Origin: Bacteroidota bacterium
Lineage (GTDB): Bacteria > Bacteroidota > Bacteroidia > Bacteroidales > VadinHA17
Assembly: GCA_011042635.1 (NCBI GenBank)
Contig: DQWH01000190.1
Location: 1-34,013 of the forward strand
Direction: 5' to 3'
DNA: 34,013 bases
The translations under genes and the position numbers were made by a program. Positions 8,222 to 17,142 of the stretch are shown here, piece after piece. Within the stretch, counting starts at the first letter, position 1, and each line of letters starts with the position of its first letter. Below the pieces are notes generated by a model that had not been told where the DNA came from, ran no database searches, and saw only the letters and a list, made by a program, of their open reading frames with translations.

Positions 8222-9447
8222 AAAAACTGGGCCCCGATCAGGGTAATGTCGTCGAATATATTGTTGTTGCCGGTAAGGATGTTCTGGCTCTCAATGATCC
8301 CTTTGATGTTTTCCTCAATGCTTCGTCCGTTGCTGATGCAGGCTTCGATGGCACGTGTTCCCATCTCCTGGTCGTTCTCATCGCGCAGTTCGGAAAGCCC
8401 GTCGGTGTAGCAAATGATTTTTGACCCCGGGCTCACGGTGAATTCGCCTGTATCGATGCGGGGAATATGATCGAGCATCCCGACGCCCAGGCAGCTGGTT
8501 TCGAGCTTGGTGAGGTTTTTGTTCATCCCGTCGAAGAAAACCGGCGGGTTGTGAGCGGCATTGATGAATTCGAGCTTGCGGAAACCGGTATGGTACTTGG
8601 CCACAAACAGGGTGATGAACTTTTCCCCGTTGGCATTCTCTATTACCCTCTGATTCAGTATCCTGATCAGGTCTTCCAGGGGGATATCGGCTGTGAACAG
8701 GGCGCGGAGGTTGGCCTGGAAGTTCGACATGAGCAGGGCGGCGGAGATGCCTTTTCCCGACACATCGGCGATAAGAAAACCCACCTCGTGTTCACTCAGG
8801 CGGAGGCAATCGTAATAGTCTCCCCCCACGTCGTAATGCGGGTGATAAAATGCCGAAACCCATATTTTGTCGGTGCGGGGAAGGGTTTCGTTGTTGGGAA
8901 TGAGCATGGTCTGCATTCTCGATGCCAGCTCCAGCTCTTTCCTGATGGCTTCCTGCCGGAGGCTTTCATTAAAAAGGCGGATATTTTCGATGGCCACCAT
9001 GATGATATTGGAAAGGGTCTGGATAAAATGCAGGTGCTTGATGGTAGGGCTCATTCCTTTCTCTTCTTCGTCAATATCGCCAATCAGCACATATGCCAGG
9101 GGAGAACCCTTGTGTATGACGGGAATGGTAATATCGAAATGGCGAAGGTAATTTTCTTCATAATCCGAATTGTAGGTGATTTCCCGGATGTGGATCAGGT
9201 CTCTTTCCACGTCGATGTCCCGGTACATGTCTTCGGTACATCCCGCGGTCAGGATCAATTCCCAGTCGGTGGAAAACTTGAAGATCAGGATTTTTCCGAT
9301 ATTCAGGTCTTCCCGTAATAATCTTTCATACCTTTTGAGCAGCTCCTCCTGCGGAAGGTTCTCATTGATGGCCATGGTAATATCAAGCAGGGCATTGAGC
9401 TTGAATTTGGATACCTGCAACCTTTTTATGGAGGGATTCTCGCTCAT
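8218..9447 (-). CDS. GAF domain - SpoIIE/PP2C-type serine phosphatase
   Basis: A 409-residue cytoplasmic regulator. Residues about 15-170 form a GAF-like sensor, followed by a short helical linker (RQEAIRKELELASRMQTMLIP) typical of RsbU-type proteins. The SpoIIE phosphatase domain covers about 200-409. Its metal-binding signatures are YDVGGDYYDCL, LIADVSGKGISAALLMS and ICYTDGLSELRD, with NAAHNPP between. Such enzymes dephosphorylate anti-sigma-factor antagonists or similar partners, but no partner gene is adjacent. The gene starts 21 bases after efp and is probably co-transcribed with it. The 3' end overlaps the methyltransferase stop. Confidence 0.9.
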   Translation of the reverse strand: MSENPSIKRLQVSKFKLNALLDITMAINENLPQEELLKRYERLLREDLNIGKILIFKFSTDWELILTAGCTEDMYRDIDVERDLIHIREITYNSDYEENYLRHFDITIPVIHKGSPLAYVLIGDIDEEEKGMSPTIKHLHFIQTLSNIIMVAIENIRLFNESLRQEAIRKELELASRMQTMLIPNNETLPRTDKIWVSAFYHPHYDVGGDYYDCLRLSEHEVGFLIADVSGKGISAALLMSNFQANLRALFTADIPLEDLIRILNQRVIENANGEKFITLFVAKYHTGFRKLEFINAAHNPPVFFDGMNKNLTKLETSCLGVGMLDHIPRIDTGEFTVSPGSKIICYTDGLSELRDENDQEMGTRAIEACISNGRSIEENIKGIIESQNILTGNNNIFDDITLIGAQFF

Positions 9448-9468
9448 GGGTACCGTGTGGATGGGTTA

Positions 9469-10035
9469 TCAGTCCTTGGCCCTTTCCGAGTAAGAGTGAT
9501 CGCGTGTATCTACCCGGATGCGGTCGCCTGTATTGATAAACAGCGGAACATTCACCTCGGCTCCTGTTTCCAGGGTGGCTGGTTTCAGGGTGTTGGTGGC
9601 TGTATCTCCCTTTATTCCCGGTTCGGTATAGCTGACTTCCAGATCAACAAAAGGAGGGAGTTCGCAGCTGAGGGCCGTTTCCGAATCGGCATGGAATACC
9701 ATTTCCACATACTGTCCTTCCTTTAAAAGATCGGGAGCGCTGATGAGATCCTCGGGAATGGCAACCTGTTCGAAGGTTTCGTTATGCATGAAATGGTAGC
9801 CCATATCGTCTTTGTAAAGAAACTGGTAGGGCCGTCTTTCCACCCTCACCGTGTTTACCTTGACACCGGCAGTAAAGGTGTTGTCAATGACTTTGCCGGT
9901 GGTAAGGCTTTTCAGCTTGGTACGGACAAAAGCTCCGCCTTTTCCCGGTTTTACATGCTGGAACTGGACAATGGTGTAAATGTCGTTGTTGAATTCAATG
10001 CACAGGCCGTTCCTGAAATCTGCTGTTGTTGCCAT
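9469..10035 (-). CDS. efp: Translation elongation factor P
   Basis: A 188-residue protein, exactly the usual EF-P length, that relieves ribosome stalling at polyproline stretches. It has an N-terminal KOW-like domain with the modification loop [10 protein letters not shown]; Lys32 corresponds to the residue that is lysylated in many bacteria. The central domain is followed by a C-terminal OB domain with the conserved end [19 protein letters not shown]. No epmA/epmB genes are seen here. A TAnnTTTG box at 10068-10075 gives it its own promoter. Confidence 0.97.
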   Translation of the reverse strand: MATTADFRNGLCIEFNNDIYTIVQFQHVKPGKGGAFVRTKLKSLTTGKVIDNTFTAGVKVNTVRVERRPYQFLYKDDMGYHFMHNETFEQVAIPEDLISAPDLLKEGQYVEMVFHADSETALSCELPPFVDLEVSYTEPGIKGDTATNTLKPATLETGAEVNVPLFINTGDRIRVDTRDHSYSERAKD

Positions 10036-10067
10036 AAAATTCGTTCTCTATTATTGGTCCGATCGTG

Positions 10068-10075
10068 CAAAAATA
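10068..10075 (-). promoter_or_regulatory. -7 element of the efp promoter
   Basis: The minus strand reads TATTTTTG, an exact TAnnTTTG match, 32 bases before the efp ATG at 10035. It sits in the 81-base gap after the DUF3108 gene, so efp and the phosphatase gene can be transcribed independently of the upstream genes. Confidence 0.55.
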
Positions 10076-10116
10076 ACTGAAAATTCGGTTAATACACAGC
10101 GCGCGCAGGAATTATC

Positions 10117-10890
10117 TCAATCCAGCCGGGAAGAAAGGGGATACTTCAGGCCGCTGTATTCCACCAGGTCTACTTTCATAGAACCCACCCACATATCGAA
10201 CTGGATACGGATGGGGATAAAATTATCATCGTCGGTGAACCACATCAGCATATCGCTTTCGGTTTTGAACACCCTTCCGGGTTCGGTTACCGGGGCAAAA
10301 ACATGGCATCTGTATGTGCCCAGGCGGGTTTTCAGGGTTTCCATTCCGCGGTATCTTACCGGAAGGGGGTAAATTTCATCGGCGAAATAGGTCATCAGAT
10401 CGATTTTATCCCCAACGGCCAGACTGCTCCGGTCAACCAGTCTCAGATAATACAGGGCCGAAACCATGTCAATGATCCCTTCGGGCGTGTCATGATAACC
10501 CGATAACTGGCTGTAAACCCGGTTGCTGTCGCGGTCGAAGTAAGTTTCGTTGTAATACCGGTATCTTCCTTCCCGGATGTTCCGGATGGCCTTGAGGGGC
10601 AGGCCGGTTTTCGGATCGATAAAGCTTTCGTACGCATCTTCCACCTTGTACAGCTTGTCGGCCAGACCGATGGTATTGGCCCGGGCCACGGCATGGTATA
10701 CGGCTTTCCCGTCAAGGGTCGATTCATGGACCTCCAGGGTGCCCCTACCTCCATTCAGGATTCCGTAATGCAACAGGAAAGTCAGTTTTTCGCCTGCCAG
10801 AAAAGGAGGAGAGTATGGCTTATTCTGCCCCTTACCTGTTTGCAGGCAAAGGATGAGGACGCATGCGGCTGCCAGCCATTTCATTTTCAT
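10117..10890 (-). CDS. DUF3108 family secreted protein
   Basis: A 257-residue protein from the ATG at 10890. I prefer this to a TTG nine codons upstream because MKMKWLAAACVLILCLQTGKG then begins as a signal peptide. The mature part opens PFLAGEKLTFLLHYGILNGG and contains VYHAVARANTIGLADKLYKV, DPKTGLPLKA and a C-terminal LMWFTDDDNFIPIRI. This order is typical of DUF3108 proteins, predicted beta-rich periplasmic proteins of unknown function. It lies between tsaB and efp on the same strand with no clear promoter of its own. Confidence 0.85.
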   Translation of the reverse strand: MKMKWLAAACVLILCLQTGKGQNKPYSPPFLAGEKLTFLLHYGILNGGRGTLEVHESTLDGKAVYHAVARANTIGLADKLYKVEDAYESFIDPKTGLPLKAIRNIREGRYRYYNETYFDRDSNRVYSQLSGYHDTPEGIIDMVSALYYLRLVDRSSLAVGDKIDLMTYFADEIYPLPVRYRGMETLKTRLGTYRCHVFAPVTEPGRVFKTESDMLMWFTDDDNFIPIRIQFDMWVGSMKVDLVEYSGLKYPLSSRLD

Positions 10891-10953
10891 AACCGGGCGT
10901 TTTAGAATATCTACCAAACACTGTGCCTAAATGGATTAGGCTGTAAATAATAA

Positions 10954-11661
10954 TCACCCGAGCCTGTTGCGTGGAACTGTCGGAATAAAATCTTTCAGAT
11001 AAAAGGGTTCAAAATACGCCGTGTCGGCAAATTCCTTTTTTTCAAAGAGTTCATTGGCCAGGGGAGCCAGGTAACAAGCTGAGGCCTGCAGGTGATCGAG
11101 GAATACGGCGCCGGGGTGGGTGATCAGCTTTCTGCATTTTCCGGCTCCGTCGCCCCCGAAAAACAGGATGCGGTCTTCGTGGAGTTCATGGAAAGATCCT
11201 GATTCCACCACCAGGGCATGAGGTTCTTTGAGGATTTTCAGCCGTCGGGTATACCATGCCGTATACACTTCCATGCGGCGGGCATCGATCATGGGAACAA
11301 GAATATGTTGTCCGGGGTAGGACTCTTTTTTTTCCCTGACCTGCGGCAGGTTCAGGGCTCCCTGTGCCATAGCCAGGAGGGTGGAAATGCCTGCCATGGG
11401 GACACCTGCTCCGTAAGACAGGCCTTTGGCCACCGACACCCCGATTCTCAGTCCGGTATAGGAACCCGGCCCCATGCTGACGGCTATCATATCCAGATCG
11501 CTTGGACGTATACGGGCTTCTGCCAGTACTTCTTCAATAAAAAGCGTGAGCCGGGAGGCGTGGTCGCGAAGCAGGGTACTTTCCCGCAGAATTATCGGAA
11601 TTCCTTTATCCGACAGGCAAACGGAACACACCGGGGTGGCCGTTTCAATGCACAGGATCAT
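10954..11661 (-). CDS. tsaB: tRNA threonylcarbamoyladenosine biosynthesis protein TsaB
   Basis: A 235-residue cytoplasmic protein of the ASKHA fold that partners TsaD and TsaE in forming t6A at position 37 of ANN-decoding tRNAs. The start MILCIETATPVCSVCL is the phosphate-1-like motif. It is followed by LLRDHASRLT and the conserved VSMGPGSYTGLRIGVSVAKGL. The second lobe is more variable, as usual for TsaB. Length fits (E. coli 231). It starts 14 bases after the adaptor gene, so a housekeeping gene appears to ride in an efflux operon. Confidence 0.93.
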   Translation of the reverse strand: MILCIETATPVCSVCLSDKGIPIILRESTLLRDHASRLTLFIEEVLAEARIRPSDLDMIAVSMGPGSYTGLRIGVSVAKGLSYGAGVPMAGISTLLAMAQGALNLPQVREKKESYPGQHILVPMIDARRMEVYTAWYTRRLKILKEPHALVVESGSFHELHEDRILFFGGDGAGKCRKLITHPGAVFLDHLQASACYLAPLANELFEKKEFADTAYFEPFYLKDFIPTVPRNRLG

Positions 11662-11675
11662 AGGTGTTTCATCAG

Positions 11676-12941
11676 TTATTCTTCTTCCCGGAAAAGCGCA
11701 TCTTCACTCACGATTTCCACCGGCATGAGGTGTTCAAGTTTTCTGGCAATGGCCGAATAGGGGGCCTTCACTACCCGGCAGGTATCTGTAAGCCCTTTGA
11801 GTATTTCAATATACCTGTCATCCTGGATGCCCGTTTCCACTTCCTGCATAAATGCGGTATCCCTTCTTACCACAAAAACCACCTCACGGTATTCTTCATC
11901 TGTTATGGTTGTTTCTTTCACCTTTCCGGTGGAATCAATGCGGGTGGTAACCGACTGGATGGGGACCGAGAGAACATGATGGCGTGTTTCTGTCTGGATA
12001 TCCACCGTAGCGGACATACCCGGGCGGAAGGGATTTTTCATGTTCTCATTGATCAGGTCCTGGTAGGATTCTCTCAGAAGCAATATCTTGACATTGAAAC
12101 TGGTTACCTGATCGGTGGCTACCCCGGTGGTAGTTGCCGAATTGGCGATTTCAGTCACCACACCCCGGAAGGTTTTGTCGAGGTAGGCATCCACTTCCAC
12201 AAAGGCCGTGTCGCCGTGACTGACCCGGATAATGTCGTTCTCGTTGACTTCCACTACCACTTCCATTCTTTCCAAATCGGCAATGCGCATCAGGTCCGTA
12301 CCGCTCATCATAGAGGTTCCCACCACCCTTTCCCCTTTTTCCACCAGCAGCATGGAGATGGTTCCCGACATAGGAGCATAGATGGTGGTTTTTATCAGAT
12401 CTTCATCGGCTCTTTTCAGGCTGGCTTCCGCGCTTTTCACGGAAAATTCGGCGGCGCGGTATTCGGCCTGTGCCATTTTGTAGCTGGCCTCTGTGCTTTC
12501 AAAGTCGGCCTGTGAAATAGCATTCTGCTCAAAAAGCTGCCGGTTTCTTTTGAAGGCCAGCTCGCTTTGCAGCAGCTGGGCTTCGGACTGGGCCAGGCGT
12601 GCTTTGGCTGTGTTCAATTGCGCCATTGCCTGGTCACGCGCAGAAATATATATGTCGGGATTGATCTTGACCAGCAGGTCCCCTGCCTTTACTTCATCCC
12701 CTTCTTTTACGGGGAGTTCCACAATTTCCCCAGAGATTTCAGGGCTGATCTTGACCTCGGTTTCCGGTTGGATTTTCCCGTTGGCGGTGATCAGTTCCAC
12801 AACGGTACGGCGTTCGGCTTTTTCCACAGCCACTTTTAACCGGTATTCCCGGCCAAACCATCCCAGACTTTTTCCGACAACAGCCAGTATCAGAAGCAGG
12901 ATGACGCCAATCAGAATGTAACGGAAAGGTTTCTTTTTCAT
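11676..12941 (-). CDS. HlyD/MacA-type periplasmic adaptor (membrane fusion protein)
   Basis: A 421-residue protein with an N-terminal membrane anchor (residues about 7-27). The first half of a lipoyl/barrel-sandwich domain follows (PEISGEIVELPVKEGDEVKA), then a long alpha-hairpin at about 100-180 with AKARLAQSEAQLLQSELAF. The second lipoyl half is IYAPMSGTISMLLVEKGERV, with beta-barrel and membrane-proximal domains to the end. Such adaptors link an inner-membrane ABC or RND pump to TolC. It starts 27 bases after the TolC gene. No pump gene follows; the next gene is tsaB. Confidence 0.9.
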   Translation of the reverse strand: MKKKPFRYILIGVILLLILAVVGKSLGWFGREYRLKVAVEKAERRTVVELITANGKIQPETEVKISPEISGEIVELPVKEGDEVKAGDLLVKINPDIYISARDQAMAQLNTAKARLAQSEAQLLQSELAFKRNRQLFEQNAISQADFESTEASYKMAQAEYRAAEFSVKSAEASLKRADEDLIKTTIYAPMSGTISMLLVEKGERVVGTSMMSGTDLMRIADLERMEVVVEVNENDIIRVSHGDTAFVEVDAYLDKTFRGVVTEIANSATTTGVATDQVTSFNVKILLLRESYQDLINENMKNPFRPGMSATVDIQTETRHHVLSVPIQSVTTRIDSTGKVKETTITDEEYREVVFVVRRDTAFMQEVETGIQDDRYIEILKGLTDTCRVVKAPYSAIARKLEHLMPVEIVSEDALFREEE

Positions 12942-12968
12942 GGATGAGGGTTTGAATAGAAAATCTGT

Positions 12969-14375
12969 TTAAAGTTCCAGCGGTTTCCCGGTATAAAATT
13001 CCAGCACCTTCAGCTGGAAAATATATTCATATTTTGCCTGAAGCAAATCTGATTCGGTTCGTGTCAGCTGGTTCTTGGCCGTATTGTATTCCACTGAAGT
13101 GACCAGTCCCACGTTGAATTTCTGTTCGGTATACCGGAACGATTCCTGCATGGAGGAAAGGGTTTTCAAACTCGCATTGTATTTTTTCAGCGCAGCCAGT
13201 GCATCGGCATATTTCTGCTGTATTTCCTTGTATAACTGCTTTTTGGTGTTTTCCAGGACCAGCCGGGCGTTCATTACCCCGATCCTGGCATTGCTGATTC
13301 CGGTATGGGTGCGCATTTGGTTAAAAATGGGAATACTCAGGCTGAAACCGAAACCATAGGTGACGTTATCATCCAGCTGGTCCCAGAAAGGGTATGGTTC
13401 ATACGTTGGCAGATTCGTCACCGGGTCGAGCACGGGCATGCCGGTCTCATCGGTAACCATTCTCTCCCGGGCATTGGAATAGCCGGTACTGCTGAAAAGG
13501 TTCATGGAAAGAGAGGGGCTTCTTGCTCCCCGGGCAATTTTCAGGGAGGTTTGCGAGCTCATGAGGGAATATTCGGCGCTTTTTACCTGGGGCAAAATAG
13601 TCTCGGCCATGGCGTATACGTCACGAACAGAAAGGATTAGCTGAGTTTCGTCGGGGACATCCAGTTCGGGCCGGGCAATGGAAAAATCGCCAACCGAATC
13701 GAGTTCCAGGAGCTGGGCCAGGTTCAGCAGGGAAATATCGTACTGGTTCTGGCTGTTTACCAGCTGGAGCTCCTCGGCGGCTTCCTGTGCCTGAATTTCG
13801 AGCAGGCTGCCGTGCGGCAGACTACCGGCTTCCACCAGCTTACGGGTCCGTTCAACCTGTAAACGGGTTACTTCGAGCTGATTGCGTGCCACTTCCATCA
13901 GTTCTTCATTGAACAATATCTGAAGATAGGCCAGGGCAATATTCAGGGAAATGTCATTTTTCATTTTTTCCAGGTCTTCCTGACTGGCCAGCAGGTCGTA
14001 TCGGTTCTGCCTGATGGTGTTGATCTTTTGCAGGCCGTTGAACAGGGTAACACCGCTTCCCGCCTGAAAATTGTTGGTCTGTATGCGTTCGGTGCTTTCA
14101 ACGAATCCGTAAGTGGTCTCGTCCAGGGCCCTGCCGAAGGAATAGTTGTGCGAGGCGGAAGCATTCAGGCTGGGTAGCAGGTCGTAGCGTGACTGGTGAA
14201 AGGCATTTTCCTGGTACCGGGTATTCAGTTCCTGCTGTTTGATCTGGATGTTGTTTTCCAGTGCATGGCGTATACAGTGTTCCAGTGTCCAGGGTTCGGT
14301 CTGGGCAAGCAGCCACATTTCCGGAACAAATAGAAGCAAGATGCAGAGAATACTGCTTTTTCGCATGAATCTCAT
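12969..14375 (-). CDS. TolC family outer-membrane efflux protein
   Basis: A 468-residue protein with a signal peptide (RKSSILCILLLFVPEMWLLAQ). Two OEP repeats follow, each containing long alpha-hairpins: about residues 27-225, starting WTLEHCIRHALENNIQIKQQ, and 250-465. These build the trimeric outer-membrane channel and periplasmic tunnel. ATGs at residues 1 and 4 are both possible starts. It is the first gene of the minus-strand operon and has a TAnnTTTG box just upstream at 14400-14407. Confidence 0.92.
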   Translation of the reverse strand: MRFMRKSSILCILLLFVPEMWLLAQTEPWTLEHCIRHALENNIQIKQQELNTRYQENAFHQSRYDLLPSLNASASHNYSFGRALDETTYGFVESTERIQTNNFQAGSGVTLFNGLQKINTIRQNRYDLLASQEDLEKMKNDISLNIALAYLQILFNEELMEVARNQLEVTRLQVERTRKLVEAGSLPHGSLLEIQAQEAAEELQLVNSQNQYDISLLNLAQLLELDSVGDFSIARPELDVPDETQLILSVRDVYAMAETILPQVKSAEYSLMSSQTSLKIARGARSPSLSMNLFSSTGYSNARERMVTDETGMPVLDPVTNLPTYEPYPFWDQLDDNVTYGFGFSLSIPIFNQMRTHTGISNARIGVMNARLVLENTKKQLYKEIQQKYADALAALKKYNASLKTLSSMQESFRYTEQKFNVGLVTSVEYNTAKNQLTRTESDLLQAKYEYIFQLKVLEFYTGKPLEL

Positions 14376-14399
14376 GGATAGCTCAGTTTAACAAAAGTT

Positions 14400-14407
14400 C
14401 AAAGTTA
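14400..14407 (-). promoter_or_regulatory. -7 element of the tolC-adaptor-tsaB promoter
   Basis: The minus strand reads TAACTTTG, an exact TAnnTTTG match, 24 bases before the TolC start. No clear -33 TTTG is seen. It lies in the 140-base divergent gap shared with the metallopeptidase gene. Confidence 0.5.
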
Positions 14408-14515
14408 AACCTTTCTGAAGTATATTCTTACAGGCACGGAATATTTTTCTTGAAAAATATGATATCTGACCGGGTATTATAAACGAAAAGCTTGTATTTT
14501 TATTTTTCGTTAACG

Positions 14516-15253
14516 ATGGTTCCCATGCATTTGACAGAGGCAGACAACATTAGCGTGGAGGGGATCGGAAAGATCAGGGTGGTCAGAACGTACCGGGGTA
14601 AATATCTTCGGTTGCAGGTGGACCGTGAAGCGGGGGTGAAAATGACCGTGCCGGTCCGGGTGAGCATGAAAGAAGCCGAAAAATGGCTGGAAAGGAAGAA
14701 ACCGTGGCTCAGGAAAAAGATCGGGGAAATCAGGAGGCAGCAGGCATCACAAACGGTTTTTCTGCCGGGCAGGCGGTATTTTACCCGCACCCATCTCCTG
14801 TTGCTGGAACCCTGGGCCGGAAAGGGTATGCAGCTCCGTATCCGGGGAATCACAGCCACACTGAACTATCCTGAAAATGCGGATCCTGCGGCCGAACCGG
14901 TTCAGCAGATAGCCCGCAGGGCCCTGGTTCAGGTACTCAGAAGGGAAGCCTCTGTATACCTTCCTGAAAGGCTCGATTTTCTGGCCCGGCGGCATGGCTT
15001 TTCTTACCGGAAAGTCAGTATACGGGAAAACCGGTCCCGTTGGGGAAGCTGTTCGGGGAAAGACCATATCAGCCTGAATCTGCATCTCATGAGACTACCC
15101 GATCACCTGATCGATTATGTGCTGCTCCACGAACTGTTGCATACGGTACACCGTAACCACGGGCCCTTATTCTGGGCTGAACTCGACAGGCTGACAGGAG
15201 GGGCCAGGAAACTCGACAGGGAGCTGAAAAAATATCCTGTCCGGTATTTTTAA
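14516..15253 (+). CDS. YgjP-type metallopeptidase (M48/DUF45 superfamily)
   Basis: About 245 residues from the ATG at 14516; ATG 14525 is equally possible, and a TTG at 14492 would overlap the likely promoter. The N-terminal half resembles the beta-rich start of YgjP proteins (ISVEGIGKIRVVRTYRGKYL). The C-terminal half carries SIRENRSRWGSCS, then ISLNLHLMRLP, and the zinc motif HELLHTVHRNHGPLFW with HExxH-like spacing. This combination is diagnostic of YgjP (DUF45) zinc-dependent hydrolases, often found in restriction-linked or housekeeping contexts. It has no signal peptide, so a cytoplasmic location is likely. The substrate is unknown. Confidence 0.88.
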   Translation: MVPMHLTEADNISVEGIGKIRVVRTYRGKYLRLQVDREAGVKMTVPVRVSMKEAEKWLERKKPWLRKKIGEIRRQQASQTVFLPGRRYFTRTHLLLLEPWAGKGMQLRIRGITATLNYPENADPAAEPVQQIARRALVQVLRREASVYLPERLDFLARRHGFSYRKVSIRENRSRWGSCSGKDHISLNLHLMRLPDHLIDYVLLHELLHTVHRNHGPLFWAELDRLTGGARKLDRELKKYPVRYF

Positions 15254-15284
15254 CAGTTTCCTGTACCTGCAGGGGTACGAACCA

Positions 15285-17138
15285 ATGGACATGGATATAC
15301 GTATACTTGCCTGTATGAGGATTTCCCATGTACTGATACGGATCTGGACGGTCCTGGCCTTCCTGCTGGCGGTTGCCGGCGCCCCGGCCCAGACCCGGGA
15401 GGGGTTGCCTGTACCTGCGTATACCCGTTATATGGATACCGTGGAAGTCTGGTACAGGGTTCCTGCCGGAAGAAAAGCTCGGTTTCTACTCGATTCGGTC
15501 ATACAGTATGATTACCTAACCGCCATCGGCGAGTGGCGGGCCCATCAGAAAAACACCTATACCTATTACAACGACGGTTTACGAAAGGACCTTACCGTAT
15601 ACTCACGGCAGGGAGAGGAGTGGGGCCCGGTCTGGAGCAATTTGTATGAATACACCGACGGCCGGCTGGTTCGTATCGAGACCCGGGACTATCAGGAGGA
15701 AGCCTGGACAGTAACCCGGCAAACGCTATATACCTACGACCCGGATGGCAGTGTAACGGAACAGCTTACACAGGACCGGGTTTCCCCACCCGTGGAATGG
15801 GAAAACAGCCACAGGTATCTTTATGAATACGATGAAGGTCAGAACATGGTATCACGCACCTATCAGCAGTATATGGATGGTCGGTGGGTCAATAATCATC
15901 GGTACCTGTGGGTGTATGATAACGAAACGGCTCTGGAAAATATCCGGCAGAAATGGGACACCGCTCTGTCTGTTTTTGTAAATGACTATAAATTCCTGTA
16001 CGAGTATAACGAAAAAGGACTGCGTGTGAAAGATATCCAGTACAACTGGATGGAAGGGGATATCTGGGAACCGGCTACCCGGATTGTTTATGAGCATAAT
16101 CACCTGGATGTGGTTATTAGGAAACTGTATGAGGATTATCAGCCTGAGGATGATTCATGGAACACGGTGGTGGATTATCTGTACTATCAGAACAAGGAAA
16201 ACCGCGACACCCTGATCCTGTACAGGGTATGGAATAGTACGGTGCAGATATGGAATGAAGAAAAAAGGTATCTTTTCGATTACGATTCGTACGGGAACCT
16301 GCAGAAAGAAACCTGGCAAAATTGGAAAGGTGAATGGATTCATGATTACCGGATTGATTATTTTGTAAGCATTTTCGGTATTTCCCCCCTACGTGTGGAT
16401 ATTATTGACAGCACGGAAGTGACCTGTTATGGCTATGCCGACGGGGGTGCTGTGGCCGAAGCAACGGGAGGGCAGCCTCCCTACAGCTACCGGTGGGATG
16501 ATCCGGCGCAAACCTCCACAACCGCAGTAAGCGGACTTTCCGGTGGTATATGGTACCGGGTGACGGTGACCGATGCGGCCATGAATACAGCTACCGACAG
16601 TATCCGGTTAGCCGAACCGCCACCGGTGATTACCGGCGACATATCGGGACCGGATGAGGTGGATCCGCTGGCCACGGCCGTCTATTCCGTTCCTTACGAA
16701 GAAGGAGCCGTTTATTCATGGAAAGTGGAAGATGGTTTTATCATGTGGGGACAGGGCAGTTTTCAGGTGGAGGTGAAATGGAGGAGATGCGGTTCAGGAA
16801 AAATATGGGTATATAAAACCGCCGCAAACGGCTGTCCGGGGGATACTTCCTTCCTGGATGTGAGGATCCGTCCGGTGGGTGTGGAGAAATTCCCGGACAG
16901 TGTCCCTGTCATTTATTTTCCCAATCCCGCCGATCTTCCGGGCAGTATCTCTTTCATTTTTTCCGGTCGCCTGACAGCGATCTGGTCCCTGAAAGGGATC
17001 TCGGGCCATACTTATCTGCAGGGAGAAATGAGGGAAACCAACAGGCTGGAAGTGGACGTTCCTGCCCTGGCTCCGGGAATGTATTTCTGGTATTTTGAGG
17101 GCACTGAACAGATGGCCCTTCCCTGGGTGGTGAAATAG
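15285..17138 (+). CDS. Secreted YD-like repeat protein with SprB, PKD-like and T9SS sorting domains
   Basis: A 617-residue protein. A start at residue 11 (MRISHVLIRIWTVLAFLLAV) would give a tighter signal peptide, so 15315 is an alternative start. Residues about 86-362 hold nine tandem units of 28-31 residues with the consensus [RK]-[YF]-L-Y-E-Y-D-x2-G and a W near each unit end. These resemble tyrosine-rich YD/RHS or WG-type repeats. A SprB-like module follows (about 372-445, including GGQPPYSYRWDDPAQT), then a PKD-like beta domain to about 530. The C-terminal domain (IYFPNPADLPGS ... APGMYFWYF) is a type A T9SS sorting signal. It is presumably attached to or released from the cell surface. 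Its 3' end is four bases from the convergent unknown gene. Confidence 0.85.
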   Translation: MDMDIRILACMRISHVLIRIWTVLAFLLAVAGAPAQTREGLPVPAYTRYMDTVEVWYRVPAGRKARFLLDSVIQYDYLTAIGEWRAHQKNTYTYYNDGLRKDLTVYSRQGEEWGPVWSNLYEYTDGRLVRIETRDYQEEAWTVTRQTLYTYDPDGSVTEQLTQDRVSPPVEWENSHRYLYEYDEGQNMVSRTYQQYMDGRWVNNHRYLWVYDNETALENIRQKWDTALSVFVNDYKFLYEYNEKGLRVKDIQYNWMEGDIWEPATRIVYEHNHLDVVIRKLYEDYQPEDDSWNTVVDYLYYQNKENRDTLILYRVWNSTVQIWNEEKRYLFDYDSYGNLQKETWQNWKGEWIHDYRIDYFVSIFGISPLRVDIIDSTEVTCYGYADGGAVAEATGGQPPYSYRWDDPAQTSTTAVSGLSGGIWYRVTVTDAAMNTATDSIRLAEPPPVITGDISGPDEVDPLATAVYSVPYEEGAVYSWKVEDGFIMWGQGSFQVEVKWRRCGSGKIWVYKTAANGCPGDTSFLDVRIRPVGVEKFPDSVPVIYFPNPADLPGSISFIFSGRLTAIWSLKGISGHTYLQGEMRETNRLEVDVPALAPGMYFWYFEGTEQMALPWVVK

Positions 17139-17142
17139 GGGT

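Noticed and set aside
8467-9318. 283-codon plus-strand open frame
   Set aside because: It lies antisense to the GAF-SpoIIE phosphatase, whose motifs are clear.
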